A stretch of 64,000 nucleotides of DNA from Ensifer adhaerens (GTDB lineage Bacteria > Pseudomonadota > Alphaproteobacteria > Rhizobiales > Rhizobiaceae). The translations under genes were made by a program, and so were the position numbers. The stretch is from contig NZ_CP118611.1 in assembly GCF_028993555.1 (NCBI RefSeq), positions 2,007,501-2,071,500 on the forward strand, written 5' to 3'. The notes beneath the pieces are model-generated. The model worked only from the letters and a program-made list of their open reading frames with translations, searched no databases and had not been told where the DNA came from. Shown here piece after piece: positions 17,053 to 26,751 of this stretch. Each line of letters starts with the position of its first letter. The first letter of the stretch is position 1.

Positions 17053-19290
17053 ATGGAACATCGCAACCGCAGGCTCGACCTCACGCTCGGGCTCGGGCTG
17101 GCCGCATTCTTGGCTGTCCCCTGGTATCGCATCGAAGGTGGCTTCTTCGGGCTCGGCTGGCTCGCCGATTTCCCATCCGACCCGGCCGTCGCCCCCGGCC
17201 TGATGCAGATCTTCGCCCATGGTCGGTCATGGCTGGTCGTGGCACTGGTGCTGCTGGGCATCTGCGCGGCAGCGCGTTTTGTTCGCGATCCAGCGCACCG
17301 CGGGCTCCTGCTTGCCGTCGCCGGCGCAACGGGTGTCCTCTATCTCGCCGTTCAAGGACTGGCGATCGGTTTCACCGGCTGGACCTGGACAATCAGCGAA
17401 ACCCTGTTCGGGCCGCTTTCCGACGGTCAGCCGTCGATGGGCGCCGGCGCAGTCCTGTCTGCCCTTGCCTTCATTCTGCTCTTCGCCTTCGGGCTTGCCG
17501 AGCGTGGCGTGCTCAAGGGCGACGCCTTCATTGTCGCCGCGATCTCGCTGCTCGTGGCCCTCGTCATCGTCTTCGTCTTCTATCCGGTCGGCAGCATGTT
17601 CGCGGCCTCCGTCCAGGATTTCGACGGCTCGTTCAAGCCTGATGGTTTCATCCGCAACATCCAGGACGGCTCGATCTGGAGCTTGAGCTGCGTCGTCGGC
17701 GAGGGCCGCTGCGGCGTCGCCTGGCGAACCCTCTGGCTGGCACTGATGACGGCATCCGGCTCGACACTTCTCGGCCTCGCCTTCGCGCTCGTTGCCACCC
17801 GCACACGCTTCCCCTTCAAGAAGGGCATGCGGCTTTTGACGGTGCTACCGATCATCACGCCACCCTTCGTCATCGGCCTGGCCTTGACCCTGCTCTTCGG
17901 CCGCGCCGGCGTCGTCACCGAGTTTCTCTCGGATGCCTTCGGCATCGAACCCGGTCGCTGGCTCTATGGTCTTACCGGTATCTGGATCGCGCAGGTTCTT
18001 TCCTTCACGCCGATCTCGTTCCTCGTGCTGATCGGCGTCGTCGAGGGCGTCAGCCCATCGATGGAAGAGGCATCGCAGACGCTGCGCGCCGACCGCTGGC
18101 GCACCTTCTGGAACGTCTCGCTGCCGCTGATGAAACCGGGCCTCGCCAACGCCTTTCTCATCGGCTTCATCGAAAGCATGGCCGATTTCGGCAACCCGCT
18201 GGTGCTCGGCGGCAGCCATGGCGTGCTTTCGACCGAGATCTTCTTTGCCGTTGTCGGCGCGCAGAACGATCCGTCACGTGCCGCGGTTCTCGCGATCATC
18301 CTGCTCTGCTTCACGCTTTCCGCCTTCCTGGCGCAGCGCTACTGGCTCGCCGGCAAGAACTATTCGACGGTGACCGGCAAGGGCGACTCCGGCGCCCATA
18401 GCGCGCTGCCACGCTCGCTTTCGATCGGCGTCCACGCCATCGTCATCCCCTGGATGATCTTCACCGTCGTCGTCTACGGCATGATCCTCTTCGGCGGCTT
18501 CGTGAAGACCTGGGGCCTCGACAATTCGCTGACCCTCGATCACTACGCCAAGGCCTTCTCGATCTCGTTTGCCGACGGCGCAATCGCCTGGACCGGTGTC
18601 GCCTGGAACTCGTTCTGGACGACCATGGAGATTTCGCTGATCGCCGCACCGCTGACGGCGCTCGTCGGACTGCTCACCGCGTACCTCATCGTGCGCCAGC
18701 GCTTTGCCGGCCGTGACGTCTTCGAATTCGCGCTGATGCTGAGCTTTGCCATTCCCGGCACCGTCATCGGCATCAGCTACATCATCGCCTTCAACCTGCC
18801 GCCGCTCGAAATGACCGGCACGGCGCTGATCCTCGTCGCCTGCTTCGTCTTCCGCAACATGCCCGTCGGCGTACGCGGTGGCATTGCGGCGATGAGCCAG
18901 CTCGACAAGAGCCTCGACGAGGCGTCGCTGACGCTTCGGGCAACGAGCTTCCGCACACTGCGCAAGGTCATCCTGCCGCTCTTGAGGCCGGCAATCGTCG
19001 CCGCGCTCGTCTATTCCTTCGTGCGGGCGATCACCTCGATCAGCGCCGTCGTTTTCCTCGTCAGCGCCGAATACAACATGGCAACCGCCTACATCGTCGG
19101 CCTTGTCGAGAACGGCGAGTTCGGTGTGGCGATTGCCTATTCCTCGGCCCTCATCCTGGTGATGGTCACCGTCATCACCGGTCTGCAACTCCTCGTCGGC
19201 GAACGCAAGCTGAGGCGCGAGAACCGTGTTCTCGGCGCCGCTCCCGCGCGGTCGTCCGCCACCACCATCTCTCAGGAGAAAACCGCATGA
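17053..19290 (+). CDS. ABC transporter permease, fused two-domain (AfuB/FbpB type)
   Basis: A 745-residue protein with two tandem BPD_transp_1 domains, so one gene supplies both halves of the membrane channel. Each half has an EAA loop that docks the ATPase: EEASQTLRADRWRTFWNVS in the first and DEASLTLRATSFRTLRKVI in the second. About 14 to 16 hydrophobic segments are visible, including extra N-terminal helices before the first domain. The ATG at 17053 (MEHRNRRLDL) is the first plausible start after the binding-protein gene; the longer open frame upstream is out-of-frame shadow of that gene. It overlaps the ATPase gene by four bases (ATGA). Confidence 0.92.
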   Translation: MEHRNRRLDLTLGLGLAAFLAVPWYRIEGGFFGLGWLADFPSDPAVAPGLMQIFAHGRSWLVVALVLLGICAAARFVRDPAHRGLLLAVAGATGVLYLAVQGLAIGFTGWTWTISETLFGPLSDGQPSMGAGAVLSALAFILLFAFGLAERGVLKGDAFIVAAISLLVALVIVFVFYPVGSMFAASVQDFDGSFKPDGFIRNIQDGSIWSLSCVVGEGRCGVAWRTLWLALMTASGSTLLGLAFALVATRTRFPFKKGMRLLTVLPIITPPFVIGLALTLLFGRAGVVTEFLSDAFGIEPGRWLYGLTGIWIAQVLSFTPISFLVLIGVVEGVSPSMEEASQTLRADRWRTFWNVSLPLMKPGLANAFLIGFIESMADFGNPLVLGGSHGVLSTEIFFAVVGAQNDPSRAAVLAIILLCFTLSAFLAQRYWLAGKNYSTVTGKGDSGAHSALPRSLSIGVHAIVIPWMIFTVVVYGMILFGGFVKTWGLDNSLTLDHYAKAFSISFADGAIAWTGVAWNSFWTTMEISLIAAPLTALVGLLTAYLIVRQRFAGRDVFEFALMLSFAIPGTVIGISYIIAFNLPPLEMTGTALILVACFVFRNMPVGVRGGIAAMSQLDKSLDEASLTLRATSFRTLRKVILPLLRPAIVAALVYSFVRAITSISAVVFLVSAEYNMATAYIVGLVENGEFGVAIAYSSALILVMVTVITGLQLLVGERKLRRENRVLGAAPARSSATTISQEKTA

Positions 19291-20360
19291 GCACCCAAAT
19301 GAGCACCCCGCGCACCGGCTCGGTCGTCTTTAAGAACGTGCGCAAGCAGTTCGGCAGCTTCACCGCCATCCACGACCTGTCGCTCACCATCGAGCCCGGT
19401 ACGCTCGTGACCCTGCTTGGACCCTCCGGCTGCGGCAAGACCACGACGCTGCGCATGCTTGCCGGGCTCGAGCACCCCTCCGCCGGCAAGATCCTGATCG
19501 GTGGCAAGGACGTGACCATGCTGCCGGCCAACGAGCGCGACGTGTCGATGGTCTTCCAGTCCTATGCGCTGTTCCCGCACATGACGGCACTCGACAATGT
19601 CGCCTATGGCCTTGAGTCGTCGGGCATCAAGAAGAAGGAGGCGCGCGAGCGCGCCGAAGAAGGCCTGCAGCTCGTGGGTCTCGGCGGCCTCGGACAACGC
19701 CTGCCCGCCGAACTCTCCGGCGGGCAGCAGCAACGCGTGGCCGTTGCCCGCGCCCTGGTTCTCGAACCACAGGTGTTGCTGCTCGACGAGCCACTTTCCA
19801 ACCTCGACGCGCGGCTGCGCCGCAAGGTGCGCACCGAGATCCGCGAATTGCAGCAGCGTCTCGGCTTCACGGCCGTCTACGTGACCCACGATCAGGACGA
19901 AGCACTCGCCGTTTCCGACCGTATCATCGTCATGAAGGATGGGGCGATTGCCCAGGAAGGAGCGCCACGCGACCTCTACGAGGCGCCCGCCTCCACTTTC
20001 ATCGCCGACTTCATGGGCGAGGCCAATGTGCTGCCTTGCGAGGTGACCGCGACTGATGCCGGCCAGGCGACGATCCGGATCGGGGGCTTCGAGCATCGCC
20101 TACCCTCGAAGACCGCTCGACCCGGTTCGGCGAAGCTCGCGGTGCGTCCCAACGCGGTAACCCTGACGCCGGCCAAGGGGGCGGCACTTTCCGGCACGAT
20201 CAGCAGCGCCGCCTATCTTGGCGGCCATGTCGAATACGAAGTCGAAACGGCAACCGGCCTCCTGTTTGTTGTCGATCAGGCCGTCGAGGACATGTTATCT
20301 CCGGCAACGGAGGTCGCCATCGGTTTCCGCAACCGCGGCCTCGCTTTGATTGACGCATGA
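19287..20360 (+). CDS. ABC transporter ATP-binding protein (AfuC/FbpC/PotA type)
   Basis: A 357-residue single-domain ATPase. Walker A is GPSGCGKTT (about 48-56), signature LSGGQQQRVAVARAL, Walker B VLLLDEPLSNLD and the switch histidine VTHDQDEAL. A C-terminal TOBE domain (about 240-355) follows, typical of the CUT1/ferric/polyamine ATPase group. Two ATGs, at 19287 and 19299, could serve; the first overlaps the permease stop. It energises the fused permease and should be co-translated with it. Confidence 0.93.
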   Translation: MSTQMSTPRTGSVVFKNVRKQFGSFTAIHDLSLTIEPGTLVTLLGPSGCGKTTTLRMLAGLEHPSAGKILIGGKDVTMLPANERDVSMVFQSYALFPHMTALDNVAYGLESSGIKKKEARERAEEGLQLVGLGGLGQRLPAELSGGQQQRVAVARALVLEPQVLLLDEPLSNLDARLRRKVRTEIRELQQRLGFTAVYVTHDQDEALAVSDRIIVMKDGAIAQEGAPRDLYEAPASTFIADFMGEANVLPCEVTATDAGQATIRIGGFEHRLPSKTARPGSAKLAVRPNAVTLTPAKGAALSGTISSAAYLGGHVEYEVETATGLLFVVDQAVEDMLSPATEVAIGFRNRGLALIDA

Positions 20361-20393
20361 CATTTTACAACTGGATACGAGAAGGACACTTGC

Positions 20394-21203
20394 ATGACTG
20401 CTGAAATTGCCGGCCTCGACGCCCGGTTCGCGCTTGCCAAATCCATGGCCGAGGAGGCCGGCCGGCTCGCCTACGATTATTTCCTCAAGCGGGATACGCT
20501 TGTCATCGAAACGAAGCGCGACGCGCATGACGTCGTCTCGATCGCCGATCGCAACGTCGAGACCCTGATTCGCGAAAAGATCGCCGCAGCGTTTCCGGAA
20601 GACGGCGTGCTTGGCGAGGAGCATGGTCTTCTCGACGGCACCTCCGGCTTCACCTGGGTGCTGGATCCGATCGACGGTACCACGCCTTTCGTCAACGGCA
20701 TGCCGAACTGGTGCGTCTCGATCGCCGTGGTGCATGCGGAAAAGCCCGTCATCGGCGTCATCCACGCCCCCTGCCACCAGGAAGTCTATGCGGCGGCGAC
20801 GGGCCGGGGCGCAACGCTGAACGGCAAGGTGCTTCGCCTCGACGGCACGCGCACGATCCGCAACGCCGTCACCGGACTTGGCGCCAACGATCAGGTGAAA
20901 CCCGGCGAGATGGGCGCCATCGTCGAGCGCCTGCTTTCGAATGGCGGCAACTTCATGCGCAACGGCTCCGGTGCGCTGATGATCGCCTATGTCGCCGCCG
21001 GTCGCCTCGTCGGTTACTACGAGCCCTACATGCATGCCTGGGACTGCCTCGGCGGGTACTGCCTGGTGAACGAAGCCGGCGGCTGGACATTGCCTTTCCC
21101 GACCCGCGGCGAAGCACTGACGCATTGGGCCCCGGTGCTCGCTGCCGCGCCGGGCGCAGTCGACGATCTCATGAACGTCGCCAGGCTCGACAAGGCAGCC
21201 TGA
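20394..21203 (+). CDS. Inositol monophosphatase family phosphatase
   Basis: A 269-residue Mg-dependent phosphatase of the IMPase/SuhB/HisN superfamily. All metal-site motifs are intact: GEEHG (E75, E76), DPIDGTT (D91, D94) and YMHAWDCLGGYCLVNEAGG near residue 215. It lies 33 bases after the ATPase gene in the same direction, so it is probably the last gene of the importer operon. A cytoplasmic phosphatase here fits dephosphorylation of an imported phosphorylated sugar, polyol or nucleotide. The substrate cannot be read from sequence; HisN-like histidinol phosphatase activity is a weaker alternative. Confidence 0.9.
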   Translation: MTAEIAGLDARFALAKSMAEEAGRLAYDYFLKRDTLVIETKRDAHDVVSIADRNVETLIREKIAAAFPEDGVLGEEHGLLDGTSGFTWVLDPIDGTTPFVNGMPNWCVSIAVVHAEKPVIGVIHAPCHQEVYAAATGRGATLNGKVLRLDGTRTIRNAVTGLGANDQVKPGEMGAIVERLLSNGGNFMRNGSGALMIAYVAAGRLVGYYEPYMHAWDCLGGYCLVNEAGGWTLPFPTRGEALTHWAPVLAAAPGAVDDLMNVARLDKAA

Positions 21204-21215
21204 TCACTCTGGCGT

Positions 21216-21989
21216 CTAACCGGCCGGCTTGTCGGACTTGAAGCCCAGCAGGCCGCCGAGCTCCATGGGGAACGGGAAGATGACAGTCGAATTCTTCTCG
21301 CCCGCAATGACATTCAACGTGCTCAGATAGCGAAGTTGCATGGCCTGAGGCTGCTTGGACAGGATCTCGGCAGCCTCGAGCAGCTTGGCCGCAGCCTGCT
21401 GCTCGCCCTCGGCATTGATCACCTTCGCGCGCCGTTCGCGTTCGGCCTCGGCCTGGCGGGCGATCGCGCGGATCATGCTCTCGTTGATGTCGACATGTTT
21501 GATTTCCACCGTCGCCACCTTGATGCCCCAGGCATCCGTCTGGCTGTCGAGGATCTTCTGGATGTCCTCGTTCAGCCGGTCGCGCTCGGCCAGCATCTCG
21601 TCGAGATCGTGTTTACCGAGCACTGACCGCAGGGTCGTCTGAGCCAGTTGGCTGGTCGCCATCATGAAATCTTCGACCTGGATGGTCGATTTTTCCGCAT
21701 CGATGACCCGAAAGTAGATGACGGCGCTGACGCGCACCGAAACGTTGTCATGGGAAATGACGTCCTGGCTCGGCACGTCCAGCACCCGGGTCCTGAGATC
21801 GACCCGCACCATCTGCTGCACATAGGGCACCAGCAGGATCAGGCCTGGTCCCTTGACGCCGGTAAACCGGCCGAGCGTGAAGACCACCCCGCGCTCGTAT
21901 TCGCGCAGGATTCGGATCGAATAGGCGATAACGAGGATGATGAGCACCAGCAACGCGGCAAAAGGAGCAAGGCTCCCAAACATGTCCAT
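21216..21989 (-). CDS. Slipin family SPFH/Band 7 protein
   Basis: A 257-residue stomatin-like protein. One N-terminal membrane helix (about 5-28) is followed by [14 protein letters not shown], the Band 7 start, and the conserved [21 protein letters not shown] and [15 protein letters not shown] stretches. A helical [17 protein letters not shown] coiled-coil region and an [13 protein letters not shown] segment follow near the C-terminus. It is expected to form oligomeric membrane scaffolds. The gene follows the NfeD-type protease gene on the same strand. Prokaryotic slipin and NfeD genes are usually paired and probably act together in membrane-protein quality control. Confidence 0.93.
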   Translation of the reverse strand: MDMFGSLAPFAALLVLIILVIAYSIRILREYERGVVFTLGRFTGVKGPGLILLVPYVQQMVRVDLRTRVLDVPSQDVISHDNVSVRVSAVIYFRVIDAEKSTIQVEDFMMATSQLAQTTLRSVLGKHDLDEMLAERDRLNEDIQKILDSQTDAWGIKVATVEIKHVDINESMIRAIARQAEAERERRAKVINAEGEQQAAAKLLEAAEILSKQPQAMQLRYLSTLNVIAGEKNSTVIFPFPMELGGLLGFKSDKPAG

Positions 21990-22042
21990 GACATTCCTCC
22001 ATTCCGTACGCTTTCGCCTGCGTACACAGGACCCGCGGCGCG

Positions 22043-23395
22043 CTATGCCTTCTGACCGTCGCGCACCACTTCGAGCGTCAGTCCGTTCCGCCCTACAACC
22101 TTCACATCCTCACCCCTCGACAGCGTTTCCGTGCTGACGGCCTGCCAACGTTCACCATGGGCAATCACGTAGCCGGCGGCCCCTGTCCAACTGTCGACCT
22201 TGCCCGCAAGACCAATCATCTGTTCACCGCCGGTCACCACGGCGTGGTGGCGTGAGCTAAAGGCCAACCGCGCGACCAGCAGGCTGAAGCCGAGGCTTGC
22301 GGCGGCAAGCGCTGCCAGCACGGACCAGGAGACCGCAAGACCCGGCGTATCCGTGTCGAAGAGGATTGCCGCGCCCAGAACGAGTGAAACGCTGCCGCCG
22401 GCGCCGAGCACGCCGAAGGATGGCGAATGCGCCTCCGCAACCATCAGTCCGATCCCAAGCAGGATCAGCCCGATGCCGGCGTAGCTGACCGGCAGCACCG
22501 AAAGCGCATAGAGCCCGAGCAGCAGGCTGATGCCGCCGACCGTGCCCGGCGCCACCGACCCGGGCGAGAGAAACTCGAAGATCAAGCCGTAAATGCCGAT
22601 CATCATCAGGATGACCGCTATGTTGGGATCGGTGATGACCGAAAGCAGCTTTGTCCGCCAGTCGGGCACGAAATCCTCGGCAGCAAGCCCTGCCGTGTCG
22701 AGCACGATCTCCTGCTGTCCGACGCGGGCCGTGCGCCCATTTGCCTGCTTCAGCAGATCAGCGATGGTGGTGGCGGTGAAATCGACGGCCTTCTCCCTGA
22801 CGGCCGCCTCGGCCGAGAGACTTGCAGCCTCGCGCACCGCCTTTTCGGCCCAGTCGGCATTGCGCCCACGCAACTCTGCCAATCCGCGGATATAGGCCAC
22901 GGCGTCATTGACGAGCTTCGCCTCGGCGGCGCTTTGTGCCGCCGGCTGCTTGCTGTCGTCCTTGCCGGCATCGCCTTCTCCGCCCTGACCGAACATGTCG
23001 CCGCCGATCGCAATCGGCGTCGCCGCACCGAGATTTGTTCCCGGTGCCATCGCCGCTATGTGGCTCGCATAGAGGATATAGGTGCCGGCGCTCGCCGCAC
23101 GCGCGCCGCTCGGTGCGACGTAGCTCGCAACGGGCACGGGCGAAGCAAGGATCGCGCGGATGATCTCGCGCATCGACGTGTCGAGACCTCCAGGCGTATC
23201 CATCTGCAAGATCACCAGAGGCAGCCGGCGCTCTTCCGCCTTCGTCAGGCCACGCTTGATATACTCGGCCGTTGCCGGGCCGATCGCGCCGTTGACATGC
23301 AGCACCAAGGCGGCCCGATCGTTTTCGGCCCGCGGCGAAGCTGGAAACGCGAATGATGAGATCAAAACAAACAACAGCGTGAGGTAACGCAACAT
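22043..23395 (-). CDS. NfeD family membrane-bound serine protease (ClpP-class)
   Basis: A 450-residue NfeD1b-type protein. A signal peptide (about 1-23) precedes a ClpP-like protease domain with oxyanion-forming [11 protein letters not shown], nucleophile serine in [13 protein letters not shown] and a candidate lysine base in [14 protein letters not shown]. Four to five membrane helices and a C-terminal OB-fold NfeD domain ([23 protein letters not shown]) complete it. In characterised relatives such as archaeal PH1510 the protease cleaves the C-terminus of the partner stomatin, whose gene follows here. The intergenic distance is 53 bases, consistent with an operon. Confidence 0.92.
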   Translation of the reverse strand: MLRYLTLLFVLISSFAFPASPRAENDRAALVLHVNGAIGPATAEYIKRGLTKAEERRLPLVILQMDTPGGLDTSMREIIRAILASPVPVASYVAPSGARAASAGTYILYASHIAAMAPGTNLGAATPIAIGGDMFGQGGEGDAGKDDSKQPAAQSAAEAKLVNDAVAYIRGLAELRGRNADWAEKAVREAASLSAEAAVREKAVDFTATTIADLLKQANGRTARVGQQEIVLDTAGLAAEDFVPDWRTKLLSVITDPNIAVILMMIGIYGLIFEFLSPGSVAPGTVGGISLLLGLYALSVLPVSYAGIGLILLGIGLMVAEAHSPSFGVLGAGGSVSLVLGAAILFDTDTPGLAVSWSVLAALAAASLGFSLLVARLAFSSRHHAVVTGGEQMIGLAGKVDSWTGAAGYVIAHGERWQAVSTETLSRGEDVKVVGRNGLTLEVVRDGQKA

Positions 23396-23647
23396 CCGTC
23401 GTCAAAACCTCGCATGCCCGACGCCTCCGAAGAGGGCGTCCATTCGAGAATGATAGCACAACACAAGGTTAGGACGAAGCAAGCTTGCTACTGCATCGGC
23501 ACGGCCCCGGGAGCAACGCAGTCAGCCCGCCTTCCTGCTGCAACGTGATGACAAGTCCGACGATCGGCGTTATCTGCTAGTCTCTTTCCGCAGTGATCCG
23601 TCACTGCTTAAGCCTCCCCGATTTCGACCAGAACAGGATACCCGGGT

Positions 23648-24337
23648 TTGGAGACGACCCTCTATCAGCCGATCAAGACCTTTCTCGAAACTCGTGGCTA
23701 CAGCGTCAAGGGCGAGATCGGCGGCTGCGACATGGTGGCGCTCGGCGATGACGAGCCGCCGCTCGTCGTCATCTGCGAACTCAAGCTGAGCTTCAATCTG
23801 GAACTGATCCTGCAGGCCGTCGACCGGGCAACAGCCGGCGACGAGGTATGGATCGCCGCGCGCGTCTCGGCCAAGGGCAAGGGACGGGAGAGCGATCGCC
23901 GTTTCCGCGATCTCTGCCGCAGGCTCGGATTCGGTATGCTGGCCGTTGCCGACAACGGCATGGTCGACGTCATTCTTGCAGCCTCCGCGGTAATGCCCCG
24001 CAAGAACAACAGGAAGCGGTCACGGCTGATCAGCGAGCACCGCCGCCGCAAGGGCGACCCGACTGCCGGTGGCGCCACGCGCTCGCCGATCATGACCGCC
24101 TACCGGCAACAGGCGCTCGCCTGTGCCGCCGCGCTGCAAAACGGTCAGCTGCGCCCGCGCGACCTTCGCGCAGTCGCACCGGACGCCGCCAAGATCCTGC
24201 TCAGCAATGTCTATGGTTGGTTCGAGCGGATTGACCGTGGCATCTACGCCCTGACGGAGCTGGGGATCGAGGCACTGCGCCGCTGGCCGCCGAGCGAACC
24301 GTCCGCGGCGGCATCCGTCGAGACCTCGGAAGCATGA
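23648..24337 (+). CDS. DUF2161 family putative PD-(D/E)XK phosphodiesterase
   Basis: A 229-residue protein resembling DUF2161, a family predicted to have a restriction-endonuclease-like fold. The likely active-site elements are GEIGGCDMVAL (aspartate, about residue 28) and VVICELKLSF (E-x-K, about 40-43), matching a PD-(D/E)XK layout, followed by a basic linker and a C-terminal winged-helix-like part. The frame begins with TTG at 23648; no in-frame ATG precedes the conserved N-terminus, so the start is uncertain. Cellular function is unknown. Genes on either side are unrelated; a DUF454 gene follows 19 bases later. Confidence 0.8.
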   Translation: METTLYQPIKTFLETRGYSVKGEIGGCDMVALGDDEPPLVVICELKLSFNLELILQAVDRATAGDEVWIAARVSAKGKGRESDRRFRDLCRRLGFGMLAVADNGMVDVILAASAVMPRKNNRKRSRLISEHRRRKGDPTAGGATRSPIMTAYRQQALACAAALQNGQLRPRDLRAVAPDAAKILLSNVYGWFERIDRGIYALTELGIEALRRWPPSEPSAAASVETSEA

Positions 24338-24356
24338 CGCCATCTGGAGCCATCAC

Positions 24357-24725
24357 GTGAACCCGGCCCTTCGCATCCTCTGTCTATGCCTCGCATGGCT
24401 GATGGTCGGGCTGGGTGTCATCGGCGCCTTCCTCCCCGTCCTGCCGACAACCCCGTTCCTGCTTCTGGCAGCGGGACTCTTCGCGCGCGCGTCTCCGCGA
24501 TTGGAGCAATGGCTGCTCAACCACCGCGTCTTCGGGGCCTCGCTGCGGCTATGGCGTGAAAGGGGCGCGATCTCCAAGCGCGCCAAAACCGGTGCGGTCA
24601 GTCTGATGGCCGCGAGCTTCGGCCTCTTCGTTTTCTTCGGCAATCCCAGCCTGACGCTCGCCGCGATCGTCGCGGCGTCGATGGCGCTTCCTGCGCTATT
24701 TATCCTGACGCGCCCGGCGGAGTAG
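24357..24725 (+). CDS. DUF454 (YbaN) family small membrane protein
   Basis: A 122-residue membrane protein of the YbaN/DUF454 family, recognised from LAWLMVGLGVIGAFLPVLPTTPFLLLAAGLFARASPRL, of which the helix-breaking LPTTPF is diagnostic, and WLLNHRVFGASLRLW. Start is GTG 24357 with TGGAGC upstream. Three to four membrane helices. Function is unknown. In some bacteria relatives sit beside haem or iron genes, but not here; it appears cotranscribed with the DUF2161 gene. Confidence 0.87.
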   Translation: MNPALRILCLCLAWLMVGLGVIGAFLPVLPTTPFLLLAAGLFARASPRLEQWLLNHRVFGASLRLWRERGAISKRAKTGAVSLMAASFGLFVFFGNPSLTLAAIVAASMALPALFILTRPAE

Positions 24726-25188
24726 CCAAAGAGGCAGCACGCCACGATTCTTCGCACCACCCAGGAAAACGATACTTTTCTACTCAGGAAATACTTGGTC
24801 GCGCTCGAAACTGGCGAGTTCTTCTTAAGCATGCACTTTATGAGCGCACGAATATCGACACTTAGTGTTTTTGTAAATCAAGATATATTTCGAACAACTC
24901 AAGAACAAAGTTGTACAAACGTGCAATTCCGGCGAGAGGCGCGCTTTGTTCGCTGTTTTAGGGCGCCCGTTGGCCGCCTCCGTCGCAGCCCCCGTGCACC
25001 CGAGACAGACCGGCGCGCGCACCCGCACGGCACTCGTTGGAACGTTTCATCGGTCGACGTTTGATCGCGCGAAAAGAGGATACCACCCCGAAACTGACGA
25101 TTGGCGATTGACAAGCCGGTCAGCTTGGCTCCATCTATTGCATTACAAAGGCAGCAATTCCTTAATAAGGGAATATGTGGAGGAGCAT
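24726..25188. other. Gene-free interval, 463 bases, AT-rich in the middle
   Basis: Between the DUF454 and GNAT genes. The segment near 24830-24925 is distinctly AT-rich compared with its surroundings. A frame runs through from 24946 into the GNAT gene, but it encodes no recognisable domain and the GNAT start has its own strong ribosome site. I see no complete gene. The near-palindrome ATTCC-TTAATAAG-GGAAT at 25157-25174, just upstream of the GNAT ribosome site, is a possible operator for the following operon. Confidence 0.5.
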
Positions 25189-25668
25189 ATGCCTGACATG
25201 CTGGTGAGCTTGTATGCGCCGATCCTCGGCGAACTCAAGCGCAGAACCGAAACCGACAGGGTGACCATCCGGCCCGCCTTGCCCCCGGAAATGGGCCTGG
25301 TCGTCGACTGGGTGCGCGAGAATTTTAGCGAGAACTGGGCAAGCGAGGTGACGGTCGCCTTCACGCGCCGCCCCGTGGCGTGCCTCGTAGCCGTAGACGA
25401 CGGCAAGCTGGTCGGCTTTGCCTGCTATGATACGACGGCTCCCGGCTTTTTCGGCCCGACCGGTGTCGATGGCGCAAGCCGCGGCAAGGGCATCGGCGTC
25501 GCGCTGCTTTCCGACTGCCTCGATACCATGAAGACGCTCGGCCACGCCTATGCCTTCATCGGCGATGCCGGCCCGGTCGACTTCTATGCAAAGACCGTCG
25601 GCGCCGTGTCGATCCCCGCCCCCGACAAGGGGATCTACCAGGGCATGCTGCGCCGCCCTTCCAAGTAA
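25189..25668 (+). CDS. GNAT family N-acetyltransferase
   Basis: A 159-residue acetyltransferase. The acetyl-CoA site is recognisable in the GASRGKGIGVALLSDCL region (R/Q-x-x-G-x-G/A type) and the fold ends with YAFIGDAGPVDFYAKTVGA. Start ATG 25189 follows TGTGGAGGAGCAT. It is the first gene of a run containing a GH3 glycosidase and a peptide-type ABC importer, 22 bases from the GH3 start. In that setting acetylation of an amino sugar or a peptide fragment is plausible, but the acceptor is unknown. Confidence 0.85.
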   Translation: MPDMLVSLYAPILGELKRRTETDRVTIRPALPPEMGLVVDWVRENFSENWASEVTVAFTRRPVACLVAVDDGKLVGFACYDTTAPGFFGPTGVDGASRGKGIGVALLSDCLDTMKTLGHAYAFIGDAGPVDFYAKTVGAVSIPAPDKGIYQGMLRRPSK

Positions 25669-25690
25669 TTTCCACGATCGGAGCCTCCCA

Positions 25691-26713
25691 ATGTCCTCGA
25701 CCCCGCTTGCCCTCTTTGTCGGCATACCCAATCCCACGCTTTCTGACGACGAGTTCGCGCTGTTCCGCGAGACCAATCCGCTTGGGCTCTTCGTCGGCCG
25801 CCGCAACCAGCGCGAACCCGCACAGACAAGGGCGCTGATCGAGCGCTTCCGCGAAGCGGTCGGCCGCGAAGATGCGCCCGTCTTCACCGACCAGGAAGGC
25901 GGTCGTGTACAGCATCTCGACGCCGGTCCCTGGCCGCTTTTCCGCTCGTTCGGCGAATTCGCCGAACTCGCGCGCCACGATTTTGCGCTCGGCAAGAAGG
26001 CGCTTCGCCTTTCGAGCCAGGCCATGGGCACGATGATGAGCGAACTTGGTCTCACGAGCGGGTGCTCGCCGGTGCTCGACCTGGTTTTCGCAACAACGAG
26101 CTCGGTCATCGGCGCCCGCTCCTTCGGCGCCGATCCGGATTTCGTCGCAGCCCTTGGCCGCGAAGTGGTCGATGGCCTGCTTGAGACCGGCAACATGCCG
26201 GTCATGAAGCATATCCCCGGCCATGGCCGCGCGACGCTCGATTCGCACAAGGAACGGCCGGTTGTCGATGCCTCGCGCGAAACGCTGACCGCCACCGACT
26301 TCAAGCCCTTCGTCGCACTTCGCGACACGCCCTGGGCCATGGTTGCCCACGTCGTTTACTCCGCCTTCGACAAGGATCTGCCCGCATCGATCTCGCCGGT
26401 CATGCACGACGTGATCCGCAACAACATGGGTTACGACGGCGTCCTCGTTTCCGACTGCATCTTCATGGAATCGCTGCGCGGCGCACTGCCGGAACGCGTC
26501 CGCCAGGTGCTCGACGCCGGTTCCGACATTGCGCTCCACAGCCACGGCACGCTCGCCGAAAGCGAAGCTGCCGCCAAGGCGGCAAGGCCGCTGACCGCGG
26601 CCGCGCTGAATCGCATCGAAGCCGGCAAGGCGCGCCTCGGCACGCTGAAGGTCGACGTGCGCGCAGCCCATGCCGAAGTCGAGGACATTTTCAACAGCGC
26701 CCTCGTTGCCTGA
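25691..26713 (+). CDS. Glycoside hydrolase family 3, NagZ-like beta-N-acetylhexosaminidase
   Basis: A 340-residue single-domain GH3 enzyme. It has TDQEGGRVQ (67-75), the N-acetyl-recognition motif KHIPGHG (173-179), the mobile-loop histidine in DSH (184-186) that serves as acid/base in NagZ enzymes, and the nucleophile D255 in VLVSDCIFM. The KHxPGHG...DSH arrangement marks the beta-N-acetylglucosaminidase branch rather than beta-glucosidases. No signal peptide, so it acts in the cytoplasm on imported material. Between a GNAT gene and a family 5 binding-protein gene; probable substrates are GlcNAc-anhydro-muropeptides or chito-oligosaccharides. Confidence 0.88.
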   Translation: MSSTPLALFVGIPNPTLSDDEFALFRETNPLGLFVGRRNQREPAQTRALIERFREAVGREDAPVFTDQEGGRVQHLDAGPWPLFRSFGEFAELARHDFALGKKALRLSSQAMGTMMSELGLTSGCSPVLDLVFATTSSVIGARSFGADPDFVAALGREVVDGLLETGNMPVMKHIPGHGRATLDSHKERPVVDASRETLTATDFKPFVALRDTPWAMVAHVVYSAFDKDLPASISPVMHDVIRNNMGYDGVLVSDCIFMESLRGALPERVRQVLDAGSDIALHSHGTLAESEAAAKAARPLTAAALNRIEAGKARLGTLKVDVRAAHAEVEDIFNSALVA

Positions 26714-26751
26714 AAAGACAAGAAATCCTTGGAAATCAAAGGGGAACTACC

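Noticed and set aside
18274..19188. 304-residue minus-strand frame rich in Asp, Glu, Arg and His
   Set aside because: Antisense to the fused permease; composition is that of a frame opposite membrane helices.
15896..20360. Ferric iron ABC importer
   Set aside because: This is the common automatic label for AfuABC. The phosphatase gene and the divergent sensor fit organophosphate uptake better; no iron-type regulator site was seen. Not excluded.
24946..25188. N-terminal extension of the GNAT protein
   Set aside because: The extension has no homology and the ATG at 25189 has a much better ribosome site and gives the normal family length.
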